A stretch of 64,000 nucleotides of DNA. It comes from Marinobacter salarius (lineage in GTDB: Bacteria; Pseudomonadota; Gammaproteobacteria; Pseudomonadales; Oleiphilaceae). The notes beneath the pieces were generated by a model. That model saw only the letters and a list, made by a program, of their open reading frames with translations, was not told where the DNA came from and did no database searches. Below are positions 31,827 through 42,308 of the stretch, piece by piece (the first letter of the stretch is position 1; every line of letters starts with the position of its first letter). The DNA lies in NCBI GenBank assembly GCA_000831005.1, contig CP007152.1, forward strand, positions 1,116,001-1,180,000, in the 5' to 3' direction. A program made the translations under genes and the position numbers.

Positions 31827-32419
31827 ATGGATGACCAGGGTGATCCGGCGGATATCGAACAGTTACTGGACCGTATAGAAGCAGGGGCCGCTGGTCGTTC
31901 TCACGTTTCCATCGGTGAAATGATGGATGCAGTCGGGCGCCGGACCTTTGGGCCGCTGGTGCTTCTGGTTGGCCTTATTCTGGTGACGCCCCTCAGTGGC
32001 GTGCCGGGAATGCCGACCCTGTTGGGCCTGCTCACACTGCTGACGTTGGGGCAGGTTCTGTTGGGTCGGACCCAGTTCTGGCTGCCCAGCTTGTTGCTCC
32101 GGCGTCAGGTTCCCCGCCAGAAGCTTGTACAGGGGCTCCATTTACTGCGCCCGGCCGCACGGCGGATCGACCGCCTGATACGCCCAAGATTCACTTTCCT
32201 CGTCAAGGGTCCTGGCCTCTACGCATGGCGCTTGCGTGCATGGTGATTGCGATCGTGATGCCGGCGACGGAGCTCGTGCCATTCAGTGCCAGTATTGCTG
32301 GCGTGGCGCTGATGACATTCGGCCTTGCGATGATTTCGAAAGATGGTCTCCTTGCCGTGCTTGCCTGGGGTGTTTCGCTGGCGGGGCCGGTGATGTTGGT
32401 GCGAACCATCGGCAGCTGA
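31827..32419 (+). CDS. ExoD-family membrane protein (one frameshift)
   Basis: Corrected, 197 residues. The segment IGEMMDAVGRRTFGPLVLL followed by VTPLSGVPGMPTLLG is typical of ExoD, which was linked to exopolysaccharide production and alkali tolerance in rhizobia. Hydrophobic spans follow at about 45-85 and 130-195. The break near 32224 needs one C (TACGCCATGGCG), joining VKGPGLYA to MALACMVIAIVMP. Function here is unknown. Confidence 0.8.
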
Positions 32420-32507
32420 ATAAGGCCAGATTACGTAAAGTCGGGGGTTATGAACTAAATTGTCAGTAGAAGAACGCCTCATTCACAGGCGAAAGAGGAG
32501 AAACACC

Positions 32508-33050
32508 ATGATACGTTTATTCTATCTGGTATCTTCGATTGACAGTGCAAAAGAAATCTCCGACGACCTTCACGAGCACGACGTCACTGACTGGCGCTTC
32601 CACATTGTCAGCAAGGACGAGGCCGGCCTCTACACTCACCAGTTACACACCGCGTCCATCCTGGACCGAACGGATCTGCCCAGGTACGTGGAGCGCGGCG
32701 CCATAGCCGGCTTTGTGCTGGCGCTGGCCTTCCTTGTACCGTTGGCCTTGCTGGAAGTTCTGAACATGCCGGCGGCCGCCTGGATCGCCCTGTTTATCTT
32801 TGTGGTGGTAGCGGGCGCCTGGGTTGGTGGCTTTGGTGGTATCCAGAGTGAAAACTACCGTATCGAGCCGTTCCATCATGATATTGAGGCAGGGAAGTAC
32901 CTGATCATGGTGGATGCCCCGAAGGACCACATTCCCAAGGTCAAGGAACTGATGGCGAAGAACCACCCCGAGGCCAAGTTGCAGGGCAAGGATTCCAGCA
33001 TTAACAATCCGTTTGCCGGCCGGCGTCGGCATAAGATCAAACAGGCCTGA
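32508..33050 (+). CDS. Membrane protein of unknown function with two central helices
   Basis: The 180-residue protein has a cytoplasmic N-terminal domain (1-75, MIRLFYLVSSIDSAKEIS), two membrane helices (about 78-98 and 102-125; the second is glycine-rich, GAWVGGFGGI) and a C-terminal ferredoxin-like stretch (KYLIMVDAPKDHIPKVKELMAK) ending in a basic tail. This layout recalls permeability or stress-linked proteins with a repeated alpha-beta domain around a glycine-zipper, but no name can be given. GAGGAG lies eight bases before ATG 32508. Confidence 0.65.
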   Translation: MIRLFYLVSSIDSAKEISDDLHEHDVTDWRFHIVSKDEAGLYTHQLHTASILDRTDLPRYVERGAIAGFVLALAFLVPLALLEVLNMPAAAWIALFIFVVVAGAWVGGFGGIQSENYRIEPFHHDIEAGKYLIMVDAPKDHIPKVKELMAKNHPEAKLQGKDSSINNPFAGRRRHKIKQA

Positions 33051-33081
33051 TGCGAGGCACTGTTCAAAACGGAATGGTTTC

Positions 33082-34232
33082 ATGACAAAGAACGGTGTCA
33101 TTCTCACCGGCGGTGGCGCGCGGGCGGCGTATCAGGTCGGCGTGCTTCGCGCTATCGCTGACATGTATCCGGACTGGAACCACCCGTTCAATGTCATTAT
33201 CGGTACCTCGGCCGGGGCGATCAATGCCATGGCCCTTGCCGGTAACCGGGGGCTGTTTCGCCACAGTATTGATCATCTCGATAAAGTCTGGTCGGAACTG
33301 ACCATGGACCGGGTATTCCGGGCGGATACCTTTAGCCTGATGCGCAGCTTCAGCGCCATCGCCCGCAAGATGATCAGTCGCCCCATTGAGAGCGGGCCGG
33401 TTTCCTTTCTGGATAATTCGCCACTGCGGGAATTGCTGGAGCGGGAGATCGACCTGCAGAGCATTCGGCAAACCATTCAGGAGGGCCACATCGACGCTGT
33501 GGGCCTGAATGCCTGCGGTTACGCGACTGGCCAGAATGTGTGTTTCTTTGAAGGGGCTGAAGGGCTGCAAGGCTGGTCGATCGGACAGCGTGGTGGCACC
33601 CGCACAGAGTTGGCAGTGGACCACATCATGGCGTCTGCGGCTATTCCCACTCTGTTTGCGCCGGTGAAGATCAACCGCGAGTACTTTGGTGATGGCGTGA
33701 CCCGCCAGATGGCCCACATCAGTCCGGCATTGCGACTGGGTGCACGCAAGGTGCTGGTGATCGGGGTTAGTGCCAACGCGATGTGCCCATCCAGCGCCCG
33801 GAAAAACCCGGTATGCCAACGCTGACCCAGGTACTGGCCCACGTGTTCAACGGCATGTTCCTGGATACGCTGGATTACGACATCGATCGCTCACGGCTGA
33901 TCAACCAGTTGCTGGAACTGATCCCCGAGAAGAAACTGAAGGAGTCCGGGCTGGACCTGAACCCGGTGGATATTCTGGAAATTTCCCCTTCCGAGCCCAT
34001 CAACGAAATCGCCATGAAATACATTGACGCCATGCCGCTGGTGTTGCGACGGTTGACCGGTGCTTCGGACAACGCGCCTTTTTCCAGCGCCAATCTCGCC
34101 AGCTTCCTGCTGTTCGACAAACGCTTCTGTCGCGATTTGATTGAGCTGGGCTACCGGGACGGCCAGAGCCAGTCCCGGCAGATTGAGCGGTTTTTTGAGA
34201 AGGAATCCGGGGCTGAAGAATCAGCCCCTTAA
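33082..34232 (+). CDS. Patatin-like phospholipase (one frameshift)
   Basis: Corrected, 383 residues. The oxyanion loop [13 protein letters not shown] is at about 10-22, the nucleophile elbow GTSAG at about 40-44, and the catalytic aspartate in FGDGVTR near 205. The break near 33780 needs one G (GCGGATGTG) and joins GVSANA to [11 protein letters not shown]. Patatins hydrolyse acyl chains from phospholipids or neutral lipids; there is no signal peptide, so a cytosolic or membrane-edge role is likely. The 3' end overlaps convergent pntB. Confidence 0.87.
34210..34229. terminator. Hairpin inside the overlapping ends of patatin and pntB genes
   Basis: GGGGCTGA pairs with TCAGCCCC around AGAA. It lies within the last codons of two convergent, overlapping genes, so it could end transcription from both sides. 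No long T tract on either strand. Confidence 0.5.
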
Positions 34233-35610
34233 CCCACCAACCAGCTTGTCGATGCTTTCCTTGGCATCGCCAAACAGCATGCGGGTGTTGTCTTTGAAGA
34301 ACAGCGGGTTTTCCACGCCTGAATAACCCGTGGCCATGCCCCGCTTGAGGACAACCACCTGGCGCGCTTTCCACACCTCAAGCACCGGCATACCGGCAAT
34401 CGGGCTGCCCGGGTCTTCGGCGGCGGCCGGGTTTACGGTGTCGTTGGCACCGATAACCAGCACCACATCGGTGCTTGGGAAATCGTCGTTGATTTCGTCC
34501 ATTTCCAGCACGATGTCATAGGGCACATGGGCCTCGGCGAGCAACACGTTCATGTGTCCGGGCAGGCGACCCGCCACAGGGTGAATGCCGAAACGCACGT
34601 TGACGCCACGGTCCCGCAGGATTTTCGTCATTTCGCTGACGCCGTTCTGGGCCTGCGCCACAGCCATGCCGTAACCCGGCACGATGATCACTGAATCGGC
34701 ATTGCGCAGTTCCTCGCACACATCATCCGCGGAGGACTCATAGACAGACTGGTCAGTATCGGCCGCGCTTGAGCTGCTGCTGGTCTGGCCGAAGCCGCCC
34801 AGGATGACGCTGATAAACGACCGGTTCATAGCCTTGCACATGATGTAGCTGAGGATGGCACCGCTGCTGCCTACCAGGGCACCCACCACAATCAGCAGGT
34901 CATTACCCAGCATGAACCCGATAGAGGCCGCCGCCCAACCGGAGTAGCTGTTGAGCATGGACACCACCACCGGCATGTCGGCACCACCGATGGCATGATC
35001 AGGTGAATGCCGAGCACTGAGGCGATGACCGTCATGATGACAAGGGAAATCAGCCCCAGCGCCATGCTGTCGGTACCGAGGAACCAGGCACCCAGCAATA
35101 CGCAGGCAATGATGGCCACCAGGTTCATCAGGTGTCGGCCCGGCAGGGTCAGGGCTTTGCTGTCGATGCGCCCATCCAGTTTGCCGCAGGCCACCAGCGA
35201 CCCGGTGAAGGTCACGGCGCCGATAAAGATACCGACAAACACTTCCACCAGCTTGATGGTGTGTTCGGCACCCGTGGTGGCTACCAAGGGCTCGATATAG
35301 CCTGAGAAACCGACCAATACCGCCGCCAGGCCCACAAAACTGTGCAGCAAGGCCACCAGTTGCGGCATCTGGGTCATTTCCACCTTGTTGGCGATGGGGA
35401 TACCAATACCGGCGCCCAGCAGCACCGCAATCACGATCGCGATAACACCACCGTCCACGCTCGCCAGGGTGGCGCCAACAGCGATGATGATGCCGGCGAC
35501 ACCATAAAGGTTCCCGCGCCGGGCGGATTCCTGATGGCTAAGGCCACCCAGGCTGAGGATAAAACAGATACTTGCGACCACGTAGCCACGCTCACCAATC
35601 CTGTGCTCAT
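34221..35610 (-). CDS. pntB: NAD(P) transhydrogenase subunit beta (two frameshifts)
   Basis: Corrected, 463 residues, the usual PntB size. The first half is membrane helices; the second is the NADP(H) domain with [35 protein letters not shown] and [14 protein letters not shown]. One break near 35586 lies just after the start ([14 protein letters not shown] needs one base) and another near 34992 (HLIMPIGGADMP needs one base). AGGAGG lies nine bases before ATG 35610. With PntA it forms the proton-driven enzyme that moves hydride from NADH to NADP+. Confidence 0.92.
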
Positions 35611-35622
35611 ATCGGGCGCCTC

Positions 35623-37199
35623 CTACTTGCGAAACATTTTGAGCATGCGATGGGTGACCCGGAAGCCGCCCCCCACGTTGATGCTGGCAATCAGCACCGC
35701 GAAAAAGGCCATGATGCCAACGGCCAGATTCTCCGCCTGGGCCAGGTGGAGAATGGCACCGATCACAATGATGCCGCTGATGGCGTTGGTCACGCTCATC
35801 AGAGGCGTATGCAGGGACGGGGTCACGTTCCAGATGACCTGCCAGCCGATAAAGCAGGACAGGACAAACACCGTGAAGTGCTGCAGGAAGCTTTCCGGCG
35901 CATGGGCACCAACCCGTAGAGCGCCAGGGCCGTGACCAGCAGCAGCGCACCCTTGCCAAACTGGCTGCGGCGTTTGGCATCTTGCCTCGCGGCCTCCTTG
36001 TCGGCAGCCGTGGGTTCTTCAGTGCCGGGCGCCGGCTTGGGGCTGACCGGCGCTTCCGGTTGAGGTGGTGGCCAGGTAACGTCGTTCTCTCGCACCACCG
36101 TCAGGCCACGGATCACATCGTCTTCCATGTTGACCTGGGGCTGGCCGTCTTTCTCTGGTGTCAGTTCAGTGATCAGGTGTACCAGGTTAGTGGCATAGAG
36201 ATCGCTGGCCACCTTGGCCATACGGCTGGGCAGATCGGTGTAGCCAATCAGCGTTACGCCATGATGGTGAGCGACCTTGCCGGGCTCCGTCAGCTCGCAG
36301 TTGCCCCCGCGTTCCGACGCCAGATCGACAATCACACTGCCGGGTTTCATGGATTTCACCATATCGGCGGTGATCAGCTTGGGCGCAGGCTTGCCGGGAA
36401 TCAGGGCAGTGGTGATGATGATATCCACCTCTTCGGCCTGTTCCGCGAACAGCGCCATCTCCGCCTTGATGAACTCGTCGCTCATCTGCTTGGCGTAGCC
36501 GCCGCCACCGCTGCCGTCCTCGTCGTCGAAATCCAGCACCAGGAACTCGGCGCCCATGCTTTCAACCTGTTCTTTCACTTCCAGACGGGTATCAAACGCC
36601 CGCACAATGGCGCCCATGCTGTTCGCGGCGCCGATCGCGGCAAGGCCTGCGACGCCGGCCCCGATTACCATGATTTTCGCCGGTGGTACCTTGCCAGCCG
36701 CCGTCACCTGGCCGGTAAAGAACCGCCCGAAGTTATTGGCCGCCTCAATCACCGCGCGGTAGCCGGCAATATTGGCCATGGCGCTCAAGGCGTCCATCTT
36801 CTGGGCACGACTGATGCGGGGCAGGCTATCGATGGCGAAGGAAGTAATCTTTTTGGCCGCCAGCTTCTCCAGAAGCTCGGGATTCTGCGCTGGCCACAGG
36901 TAGCTGACCAGGAACGCCCCTTCCTTCATCAGATCCACTTCGTGTTTCTTGAGCGAAGGGTTTTTCATCGGCGCGCGAACCTTGAGGATAAAATCCGCGT
37001 CCTGCCAAAGCGATTCGGTGTCCGCCGCAATGGTAGCGCCCACTTTTTCGTAGGCGTCGTCCGTGTAATTCGCGGCCTCACCCGCACCGGCTTCGACCAT
37101 CACCTCATAGCCAAGGCCTATCAGCTTATGCACCGAGGGCGGCGTTGCCGCTACCCGTCGTTCATCCTCGAAAATCTCCCTGGGGATACCGATCTTCAT
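35623..37199 (-). CDS. pntA: NAD(P) transhydrogenase subunit alpha (one frameshift)
   Basis: Corrected, 525 residues. The NAD(H) domain (1-380) has [37 protein letters not shown] and [17 protein letters not shown] proline-rich linker (about 385-425) leads to four membrane helices ([20 protein letters not shown] onward). The break near 35907 needs one G (GTGGCCCATG) at the start of the membrane part. The gene is the unsplit form, as in E. coli, and lies 12 bp before pntB. Confidence 0.93.
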
Positions 37200-37344
37200 T
37201 GTAAGTACGTCCTCCGGAATGACCGATTCACTGAAAATCTCGGTTTTTACTTATAGGTAGACGCTAACAGATTTACAAAGGTTTTCCTAAAAACGAACAA
37301 AGCGAAAAAAACGGAAAGGTAAAACGAAAAAAATAATAAGCCCG

Positions 37345-37977
37345 TTAGAGGTCCTTCTCTAACAGTGCCTGTACCTCACTTTCGGCCAGCCCATCCAGCA
37401 TTGCCCCCCGAAACTGGCGGTTGATAAACCGCTCGGTTTCATGTTGGATCATTGCCCGCTGCGCCGGTTTCTCGATGTAATCCATTGCCCTGAAAAGGAT
37501 ATAGCGAATGGTCATGCGGGAGATCTCATGAATCGTCTCCGTCGGCACAGCACTGACCAGCCGCCGCTCGATAATATCCTCCGCCATCTCGCGCGCGCTG
37601 GCATCCAACTGCGCCTCAAGCGCCCTGCGCAACAAAGCCGACGGCCCGTGAAGCTCCCGCACCGCCACGGTCGTCGCTGCCGGGTTGGCCAGGAAGTAGT
37701 GGTAAACAAACGTCACCGTATCGTGGGACGCCTGCTCCGACGACTCCGCCATCCGCCGCAACTCCCGCACGCCGGCTTTCATGTCTTCGGCAATGTACCC
37801 AAGTACCTGCAGACCGAACTCGTCCAGATTCTTGAAGTGCCGATAAAAAGTATTGGGATTCAGTCCGGCCTCACGGGCCAGTTCCCGGAGACCGAGAGAT
37901 GTCAGGCTGCGGCTCTGGGTAATCAACCTGAGCGCCGCCTGAATCAGCTTCAGTTTTCCACCGGTAATCATGTTCAT
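37345..37977 (-). CDS. TetR-family transcriptional regulator
   Basis: The 210-residue protein has a TetR HTH at about 10-55 (LGLRELAREAGLNPNTFYRHFKN) and a long ligand domain. The recognition helix and the following segment resemble FabR/DesT-type regulators of lipid genes, but that is a weak lead. Start chosen at ATG 37977; the upstream extension of the frame runs through a hairpin repeat. It is divergent from a monooxygenase gene with tandem operator-like sites between them, so it is the likely local repressor. Confidence 0.87.
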   Translation of the reverse strand: MNMITGGKLKLIQAALRLITQSRSLTSLGLRELAREAGLNPNTFYRHFKNLDEFGLQVLGYIAEDMKAGVRELRRMAESSEQASHDTVTFVYHYFLANPAATTVAVRELHGPSALLRRALEAQLDASAREMAEDIIERRLVSAVPTETIHEISRMTIRYILFRAMDYIEKPAQRAMIQHETERFINRQFRGAMLDGLAESEVQALLEKDL

Positions 37978-38000
37978 TGAGCATGCACCTAAAGTATGCG

Positions 38001-38112
38001 GACGAGTTGGGGGAGGGGGTTCCCGAAACTGTGCGGAGCCATGGATGGCGGAGCTCAAGCCGCACATGGATGTCTTGAGGCGTGTTTCGGGAACCCCCTC
38101 CCCCAACTTGTC
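38001..38112 (+). repeat. Variable-arm hairpin element, copy 1
   Basis: A 29-bp left arm (38001-38029) and right arm (38084-38112) are complementary at 28 of 29 positions. Between them lies a 54-nt core starting TGTGCGGAGCCATGGATGG and ending GAGGCGT. Within the core, GCCA-TGGA-TGGC (38038-38049) and ACA-TGGA-TGT (near 38064-38073) can each fold as a small hairpin with the same loop. The inner arm end is CGAAAC/GTTTCG where copies 2-4 have CAAAAC/GTTTTG, a paired change. It lies 24 bp before the TetR start. The arm sequence is unrelated to those of the other copies. Confidence 0.85.
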
Positions 38113-38185
38113 CTTCTCCAAAGTTTGGTATGAGGGACAGTTGCTTATCAAACCAGGCCAAACGGTCAAATTCTGTAGATCAAAA

Positions 38186-38225
38186 GTATACAGCTGTCTA
38201 CTTCGTTGGGTATACATGTGTCTAC
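38186..38225. promoter_or_regulatory. Tandem operator-like repeats between TetR and monooxygenase genes
   Basis: GTATACAGCTGTCTAC (38186-38201) and GTATACATGTGTCTAC (38210-38225) are near-identical, 24 bp apart, and each is an imperfect palindrome built on ACA-N2-TGT. They sit about 70-110 bp before the monooxygenase start. Two such sites are typical for TetR-type repressors. Confidence 0.55.
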
Positions 38226-38296
38226 CGCCAATCATCATGGCGAAACAGACAACAACAGGCAAGGCCAGAAGGCCAGCGAACAGCGAGGTGGAAAAC

Positions 38297-39874
38297 ATGA
38301 GTCAGACAGCAAAAATCGCCATCATCGGCACCGGATTCTCCGGCCTGGGCATGGGGATCAAACTCAAAGAAGCCGGATACGACAACTTCGTCATCCTCGA
38401 ACAAAGCGACGACGTCGGCGGCACCTGGCACGAAAACCACTACCCCGGCTGTGCCTGCGACGTCCAATCCGCCCTCTACTCCTTCTCGTTTGAACAAAAC
38501 CCCAATTGGACCCGCATGTTCGCCCAGCAGAAAGAAATCCAGGCCTACCTGCGAAGCTGCGCCGAAAAATACGACCTCATGAAACACGTGCGCCTGAACA
38601 CCCACGTGGCGGGTGCCCGCTTTGACGAGAAAACCCAAAGCTGGACCGTCGAAACCTGCGACAGCCCCAAGCTCTGGGCCTACATGCAGGACAAGGGCCT
38701 GAACCCCGGCGACAAACTCAACCGCAAAGACAAGGGCCTGCCCAAATTCAGCACCTTCAAGGCGGATGTTGTGGTTTCCGGCATGGGCGGCCTTAGCACC
38801 CCGGCATACCCCAACATCAAAGGCATCGACACCTTCACCGGCAAAAGCTTCCACTCCCAGGACTGGGACCATGACTACGACTTCAAGGGCAAGCGCGTAG
38901 CAGTGATTGGCACCGGCGCCTCAGCCATTCAGTTCGTACCGGAAGTGGCCAAAGACGCAGCTCACCTCGACCTCTACCAGCGGACTCCACCATGGATCGT
39001 ACCCAAGCCTGACCGCGAGATCCGCTCGCTGGAACGGATGATGTTCCGCAAGTTCCCGCAGACCCTGAACGCCTTTCGCCAGAGCATCTACTGGATGTTG
39101 GAAGCACGGGTACTGGGCTTTGTAGGCAATCCGCGAATCCTCAAAATCGGCGAATTACAGGCACGCCGCCATATCCGAAACCAGATCAAGGACAAGGAAC
39201 TGCGCAGGAAAGTTACCCCGGATTTTCACTTCGGCTGCAAGCGGGTGCTGATTTCAAACAACTATTACCCGGCGCTGGCCCAGGATAACGTCGACGTGCT
39301 GACCGACGGCATCCGCGAAGTGCGCGGCAATATGATCGTGGATAACAACGGCCATGAGAGGGAAGTGGACTGCATCATTTATGGCACCGGCTTCAAGGCC
39401 CAGGACCCGATACCCGCAGGCATGGTACATGGCCGTGGCGGCCAGGACCTGCTGGACGCATGGAAAGGCGGTGCCGAAGCCTACAAGGGTAGCGCCATTG
39501 CCGGCTTCCCCAACTTCTTCATGCTCATGGGCCCCAATACCGGCCTCGGCCACAGCTCCATGGTCTATATGATCGAAAGCCAGATCCAGTATGTGCTGGA
39601 TGCCCTGAAGAAAATGGACAAGCACGGCTGGAAGAGCGTGGAAGTGAAGGAAGACGCCCAAAGCCAATACAACGCCTCTATTCACGCCAAGCTCGGCGAC
39701 TCCGTGTGGCAGACCGGCTGCAAGAGCTGGTATGTAAACGAGAACGGCAAGAACACCACGCTGTGGCCGGGCTTCACCTGGCAATTCCGCCAGCAGACGA
39801 AGCGGTTTGACGCGGGGCAGTACGTGTGTGAGCCAGAGGCTGTAGACGTCGAGCAGGCGGCTCCGGCGGTTTAG
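38297..39874 (+). CDS. Type I Baeyer-Villiger-type flavin monooxygenase
   Basis: The 525-residue enzyme is intact. FAD motif GTGFSGLGMGI (10-20), the SDDVGGTWHENHYPGC segment, the Baeyer-Villiger fingerprint FTGKSFHSQDWD near 190, and the NADP motif GTGASAIQFVP near 210 are all in the expected order. Such enzymes insert oxygen next to ketones or hydroxylate, using NADPH and O2. The natural substrate is unknown; alicyclic or long-chain ketones are possible. ATG 38297 has GAGGTG upstream; ATG 38237 is an alternative without a clear ribosome site. Control by the divergent TetR is likely. Confidence 0.87.
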   Translation: MSQTAKIAIIGTGFSGLGMGIKLKEAGYDNFVILEQSDDVGGTWHENHYPGCACDVQSALYSFSFEQNPNWTRMFAQQKEIQAYLRSCAEKYDLMKHVRLNTHVAGARFDEKTQSWTVETCDSPKLWAYMQDKGLNPGDKLNRKDKGLPKFSTFKADVVVSGMGGLSTPAYPNIKGIDTFTGKSFHSQDWDHDYDFKGKRVAVIGTGASAIQFVPEVAKDAAHLDLYQRTPPWIVPKPDREIRSLERMMFRKFPQTLNAFRQSIYWMLEARVLGFVGNPRILKIGELQARRHIRNQIKDKELRRKVTPDFHFGCKRVLISNNYYPALAQDNVDVLTDGIREVRGNMIVDNNGHEREVDCIIYGTGFKAQDPIPAGMVHGRGGQDLLDAWKGGAEAYKGSAIAGFPNFFMLMGPNTGLGHSSMVYMIESQIQYVLDALKKMDKHGWKSVEVKEDAQSQYNASIHAKLGDSVWQTGCKSWYVNENGKNTTLWPGFTWQFRQQTKRFDAGQYVCEPEAVDVEQAAPAV

Positions 39875-39891
39875 ATTGCCTGGTTCGGTGT

Positions 39892-39929
39892 ATACCCAAT
39901 ATGGGCTGAAAGTTACTCATATTGGGTAT
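39892..39929. terminator. Bidirectional terminator-like hairpin between convergent genes
   Basis: ATACCCAATATG (39892-39903) and CATATTGGGTAT (39918-39929) form a 12-bp perfect stem with a 14-nt loop; TTTTG follows on the plus strand. The stop codon of the minus-strand gene (39913-39915) lies in the loop. Confidence 0.7.
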
Positions 39930-41182
39930 TTTGCACAATCAGGCATCGGAATCCTCGATTATCCTCGCCGTGGCCCGATAGGCACAGTTGCTGACCTTCA
40001 TGGGACAATTGGACACCATTGTTTTTGCGGGACAGAGGGTTATTCAGGCTCTTGAGATCGTCGGGTACACCTTTAAAGGCAATAACCTGATTGAGCAGGC
40101 TGAGTTTGCCGTGGATGTTGAAGGCTTCAGTCACATAGTTTTGGAAAGCGGGACCTCCCGCCCTGGCGAGTATAGTGCCGGTGGGATTGCGCAGCAGGAT
40201 GCCTTTACCTCGATTTCAGCAGCCTCATTAACCTGCTCACGGTAGTCTTTCGGGGTGAGCTGTGAGAGTTCGATCGCCTGCAGATAGGCAGGCAGTACGG
40301 AATTGATGGTCATATTGGGTTTGAAAACCGCTCGCACCCACCAGCCCGGTGTCCAGGTATTGTCGCTTGAGGTGTCAAAGAATTGAGGGTGCCGATCAAG
40401 GGACTGGTACATGTAATACCCCATGGCAAACTCCCTTGCCATCGCAAGCGTGAAATCCCGTTCGGCCCTGGTCATTGGGGGTACTTCTGGTGCCAGATCA
40501 TAGCCATGTCGCGCTAATATCTCGGAGAGCACGTCCAGATTCTCCGACATCAGCGCCAGGTAGACCATTTTGCCAATGATGGTATCCGCCCTGACCAACT
40601 GAGTGCGCACACGATCGAGGGTGCTCTCCAGCAGCCGAACGGCCGCTTCAGGATCTCCCCGTCGGCCTCCCGAAGAGCTTCCAGCATCACCAGCCGGTGG
40701 CCACTGAGCAGGTAATGGAAACTGGGCATAGGTTCGTGGACCGATGGTTTGGCCAGCGACTGGAAACCGTCCATGGTCATGAAGGTGCGGTAGCGGTCGA
40801 GCACCGTTTTGTCAGCCTCGGAAAGCGCTGGAGCCTCATTCCAGGACGATAGCACCCGAACTCTACAGTTCTCATCAGTCCACCGGCAGAAAAAGGCGCC
40901 CTCGGGCCTGGCAAGAGCCTCGTAGTCTGGCCAGGGGGCCCGCTCCGTGGTGAACGGGTCGTCTGCTTCGAGTTGATCCTGTTCCCGGGAATAGGCAAGA
41001 AGACTCTCGCCAATATCGGAGGGTTCCCCATTCAGCGGCGCGTCAATGCCCAGCAGATAAAGATAGGCCTCGTTGGTCTTTTTCGCGGTCGTCTGCTCAA
41101 CCAGTGCAGGGACTTCCGGGGATAGAGGTTCATCAAACTGGAGCAGTATCAGCGCGATGATCACCAAAGGCATGAAAAACAT
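39913..41182 (-). CDS. Membrane-anchored protein of unknown function, YLLGI family member 1 (two frameshifts)
   Basis: Corrected, 423 residues. An N-terminal hydrophobic anchor (MFFMPLVIIALILLQF) is followed by a motif NEAYLYLLGIDAP at about 37-49 and PDYEALARPEGAFFC near 83-97. No known domain is seen. A shorter relative at 43124-43588 has FFYLLGISAP and LDYEPLTEAEGNLCL at matching places, so the two are paralogues. Breaks near 40658 (GGGGG run) and 40202 (AAGGGCATC) each need one base. It ends inside a terminator hairpin. Confidence 0.6.
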
Positions 41183-41286
41183 AGGTCGTTTCCTGATCCT
41201 TGGAAAGTCTGTTTAGTTTACCAAAGGCTTGATAGAAAACCTTGCCTGCATCATCGTTTGTAAAAGGGCGCAACGGAGAGCACACC

Positions 41287-42252
41287 ATGACCAAACCAAC
41301 CCTACCCGATGAATCCGGGATTCTGGAGGCGGAGCGGCGTATTCGACCATACCTAGGCGAAACGCCATTGCTACAGGTGCCTGATCTGGATGCCACCATG
41401 GGCCAGCCGCTGGGTTTGAAGTGTGAGAGCTTTCAGCGCACCGGCAGTTTCAAGGCTCGGGGTGCACTGAACTGGCTGCTGACCGCCAGTGCTGACGAAC
41501 TCGAGGCTGGCCTGGTGACGGTGTCCGCCGGGAATCATGCAATCGGCCTGGCCTGGGCGGCGGCCATGCAGGATGTTCCGCTCACGGTGGTGATGCCGGA
41601 AGGTTCCAGCCCGTTGAAGATTCACCGCACCCGGGCGCTGGGCGCCGAAGTGATTGTGCACGGAAATATCCAGCAGGCGGTGGCGCTGTGCCATCAATTG
41701 CGGGATGACAAGGGGCGGACGCTGGTTCACCCTTACAATGATGTCCGCATCATGGCTGGACAGGGCACCGTTGGCCTGGAATTGCTGCGCCAGCAGTCGG
41801 ATGTGGATCGGATACTGTGCCCCATCGGAGGCGGCGGTTTGATTTCCGGGCTGGGGCTGGCCATCAAGGCACAGCGGCCGGAAGTGGAGCTGATCGGCGT
41901 GGAGCCGGAGGGTGCGGCGACCATGTTTAACGCCTGGCACAAGCAGGATGCCAGCGCCAGCCTCGACTCGGTGGATACCTGGGCTGCCAGCCTGGCACCG
42001 GCGGTGGTGGGAAATTGTACCTATGCCGCCTCCCGCCAGGTGGTGGACCGGATTGTGACGGTTACCGAGGCAGGTATCAGGGAGGCGAGCAGACGCCTGC
42101 TGACCGAGGCCAAACTCTATGTGGAACCCGGTGCCAGCGTCGGCTTGGCGGCGGTACTGGAAAGCCAGGTTATGCCTGAACCAGAGAAGACTACAGTTCT
42201 GATTATTACCGGCGGCAACCTGGATCTGGAGCAGGTCGGTCAGTGTCTATGA
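41287..42252 (+). CDS. Threonine/serine dehydratase-like PLP enzyme
   Basis: The 321-residue protein is a fold-type II PLP enzyme. The Schiff-base lysine is in FQRTGSFKARGA (about 58), the NH pocket in TVSAGNHAIGLA, and the phosphate loop in CPIGGGGLISGLG (about 178-190). Near the end IITGGNLD is typical. It lacks the C-terminal regulatory domain of biosynthetic IlvA, so it is a catabolic-type threonine dehydratase or serine racemase relative. GGAGAG precedes ATG 41287. It is flanked on both sides by unknown membrane-anchored genes on the other strand. Confidence 0.85.
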   Translation: MTKPTLPDESGILEAERRIRPYLGETPLLQVPDLDATMGQPLGLKCESFQRTGSFKARGALNWLLTASADELEAGLVTVSAGNHAIGLAWAAAMQDVPLTVVMPEGSSPLKIHRTRALGAEVIVHGNIQQAVALCHQLRDDKGRTLVHPYNDVRIMAGQGTVGLELLRQQSDVDRILCPIGGGGLISGLGLAIKAQRPEVELIGVEPEGAATMFNAWHKQDASASLDSVDTWAASLAPAVVGNCTYAASRQVVDRIVTVTEAGIREASRRLLTEAKLYVEPGASVGLAAVLESQVMPEPEKTTVLIITGGNLDLEQVGQCL

Positions 42253-42308
42253 TCCTAGTTTAGTGAGCGCCATCGGTCTGGGAGAGCCTGGACACAATCT
42301 ACGTAAGC

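Noticed and set aside
35982..37256. Open frame of 424 codons opposite pntA
   Set aside because: Shadow of pntA, without family motifs or start signals.
37970..39874. Upstream extension of the monooxygenase to 37970
   Set aside because: It would translate hairpin copy 1 and both operator-like repeats; the family starts near the FAD motif, matching ATG 38297.
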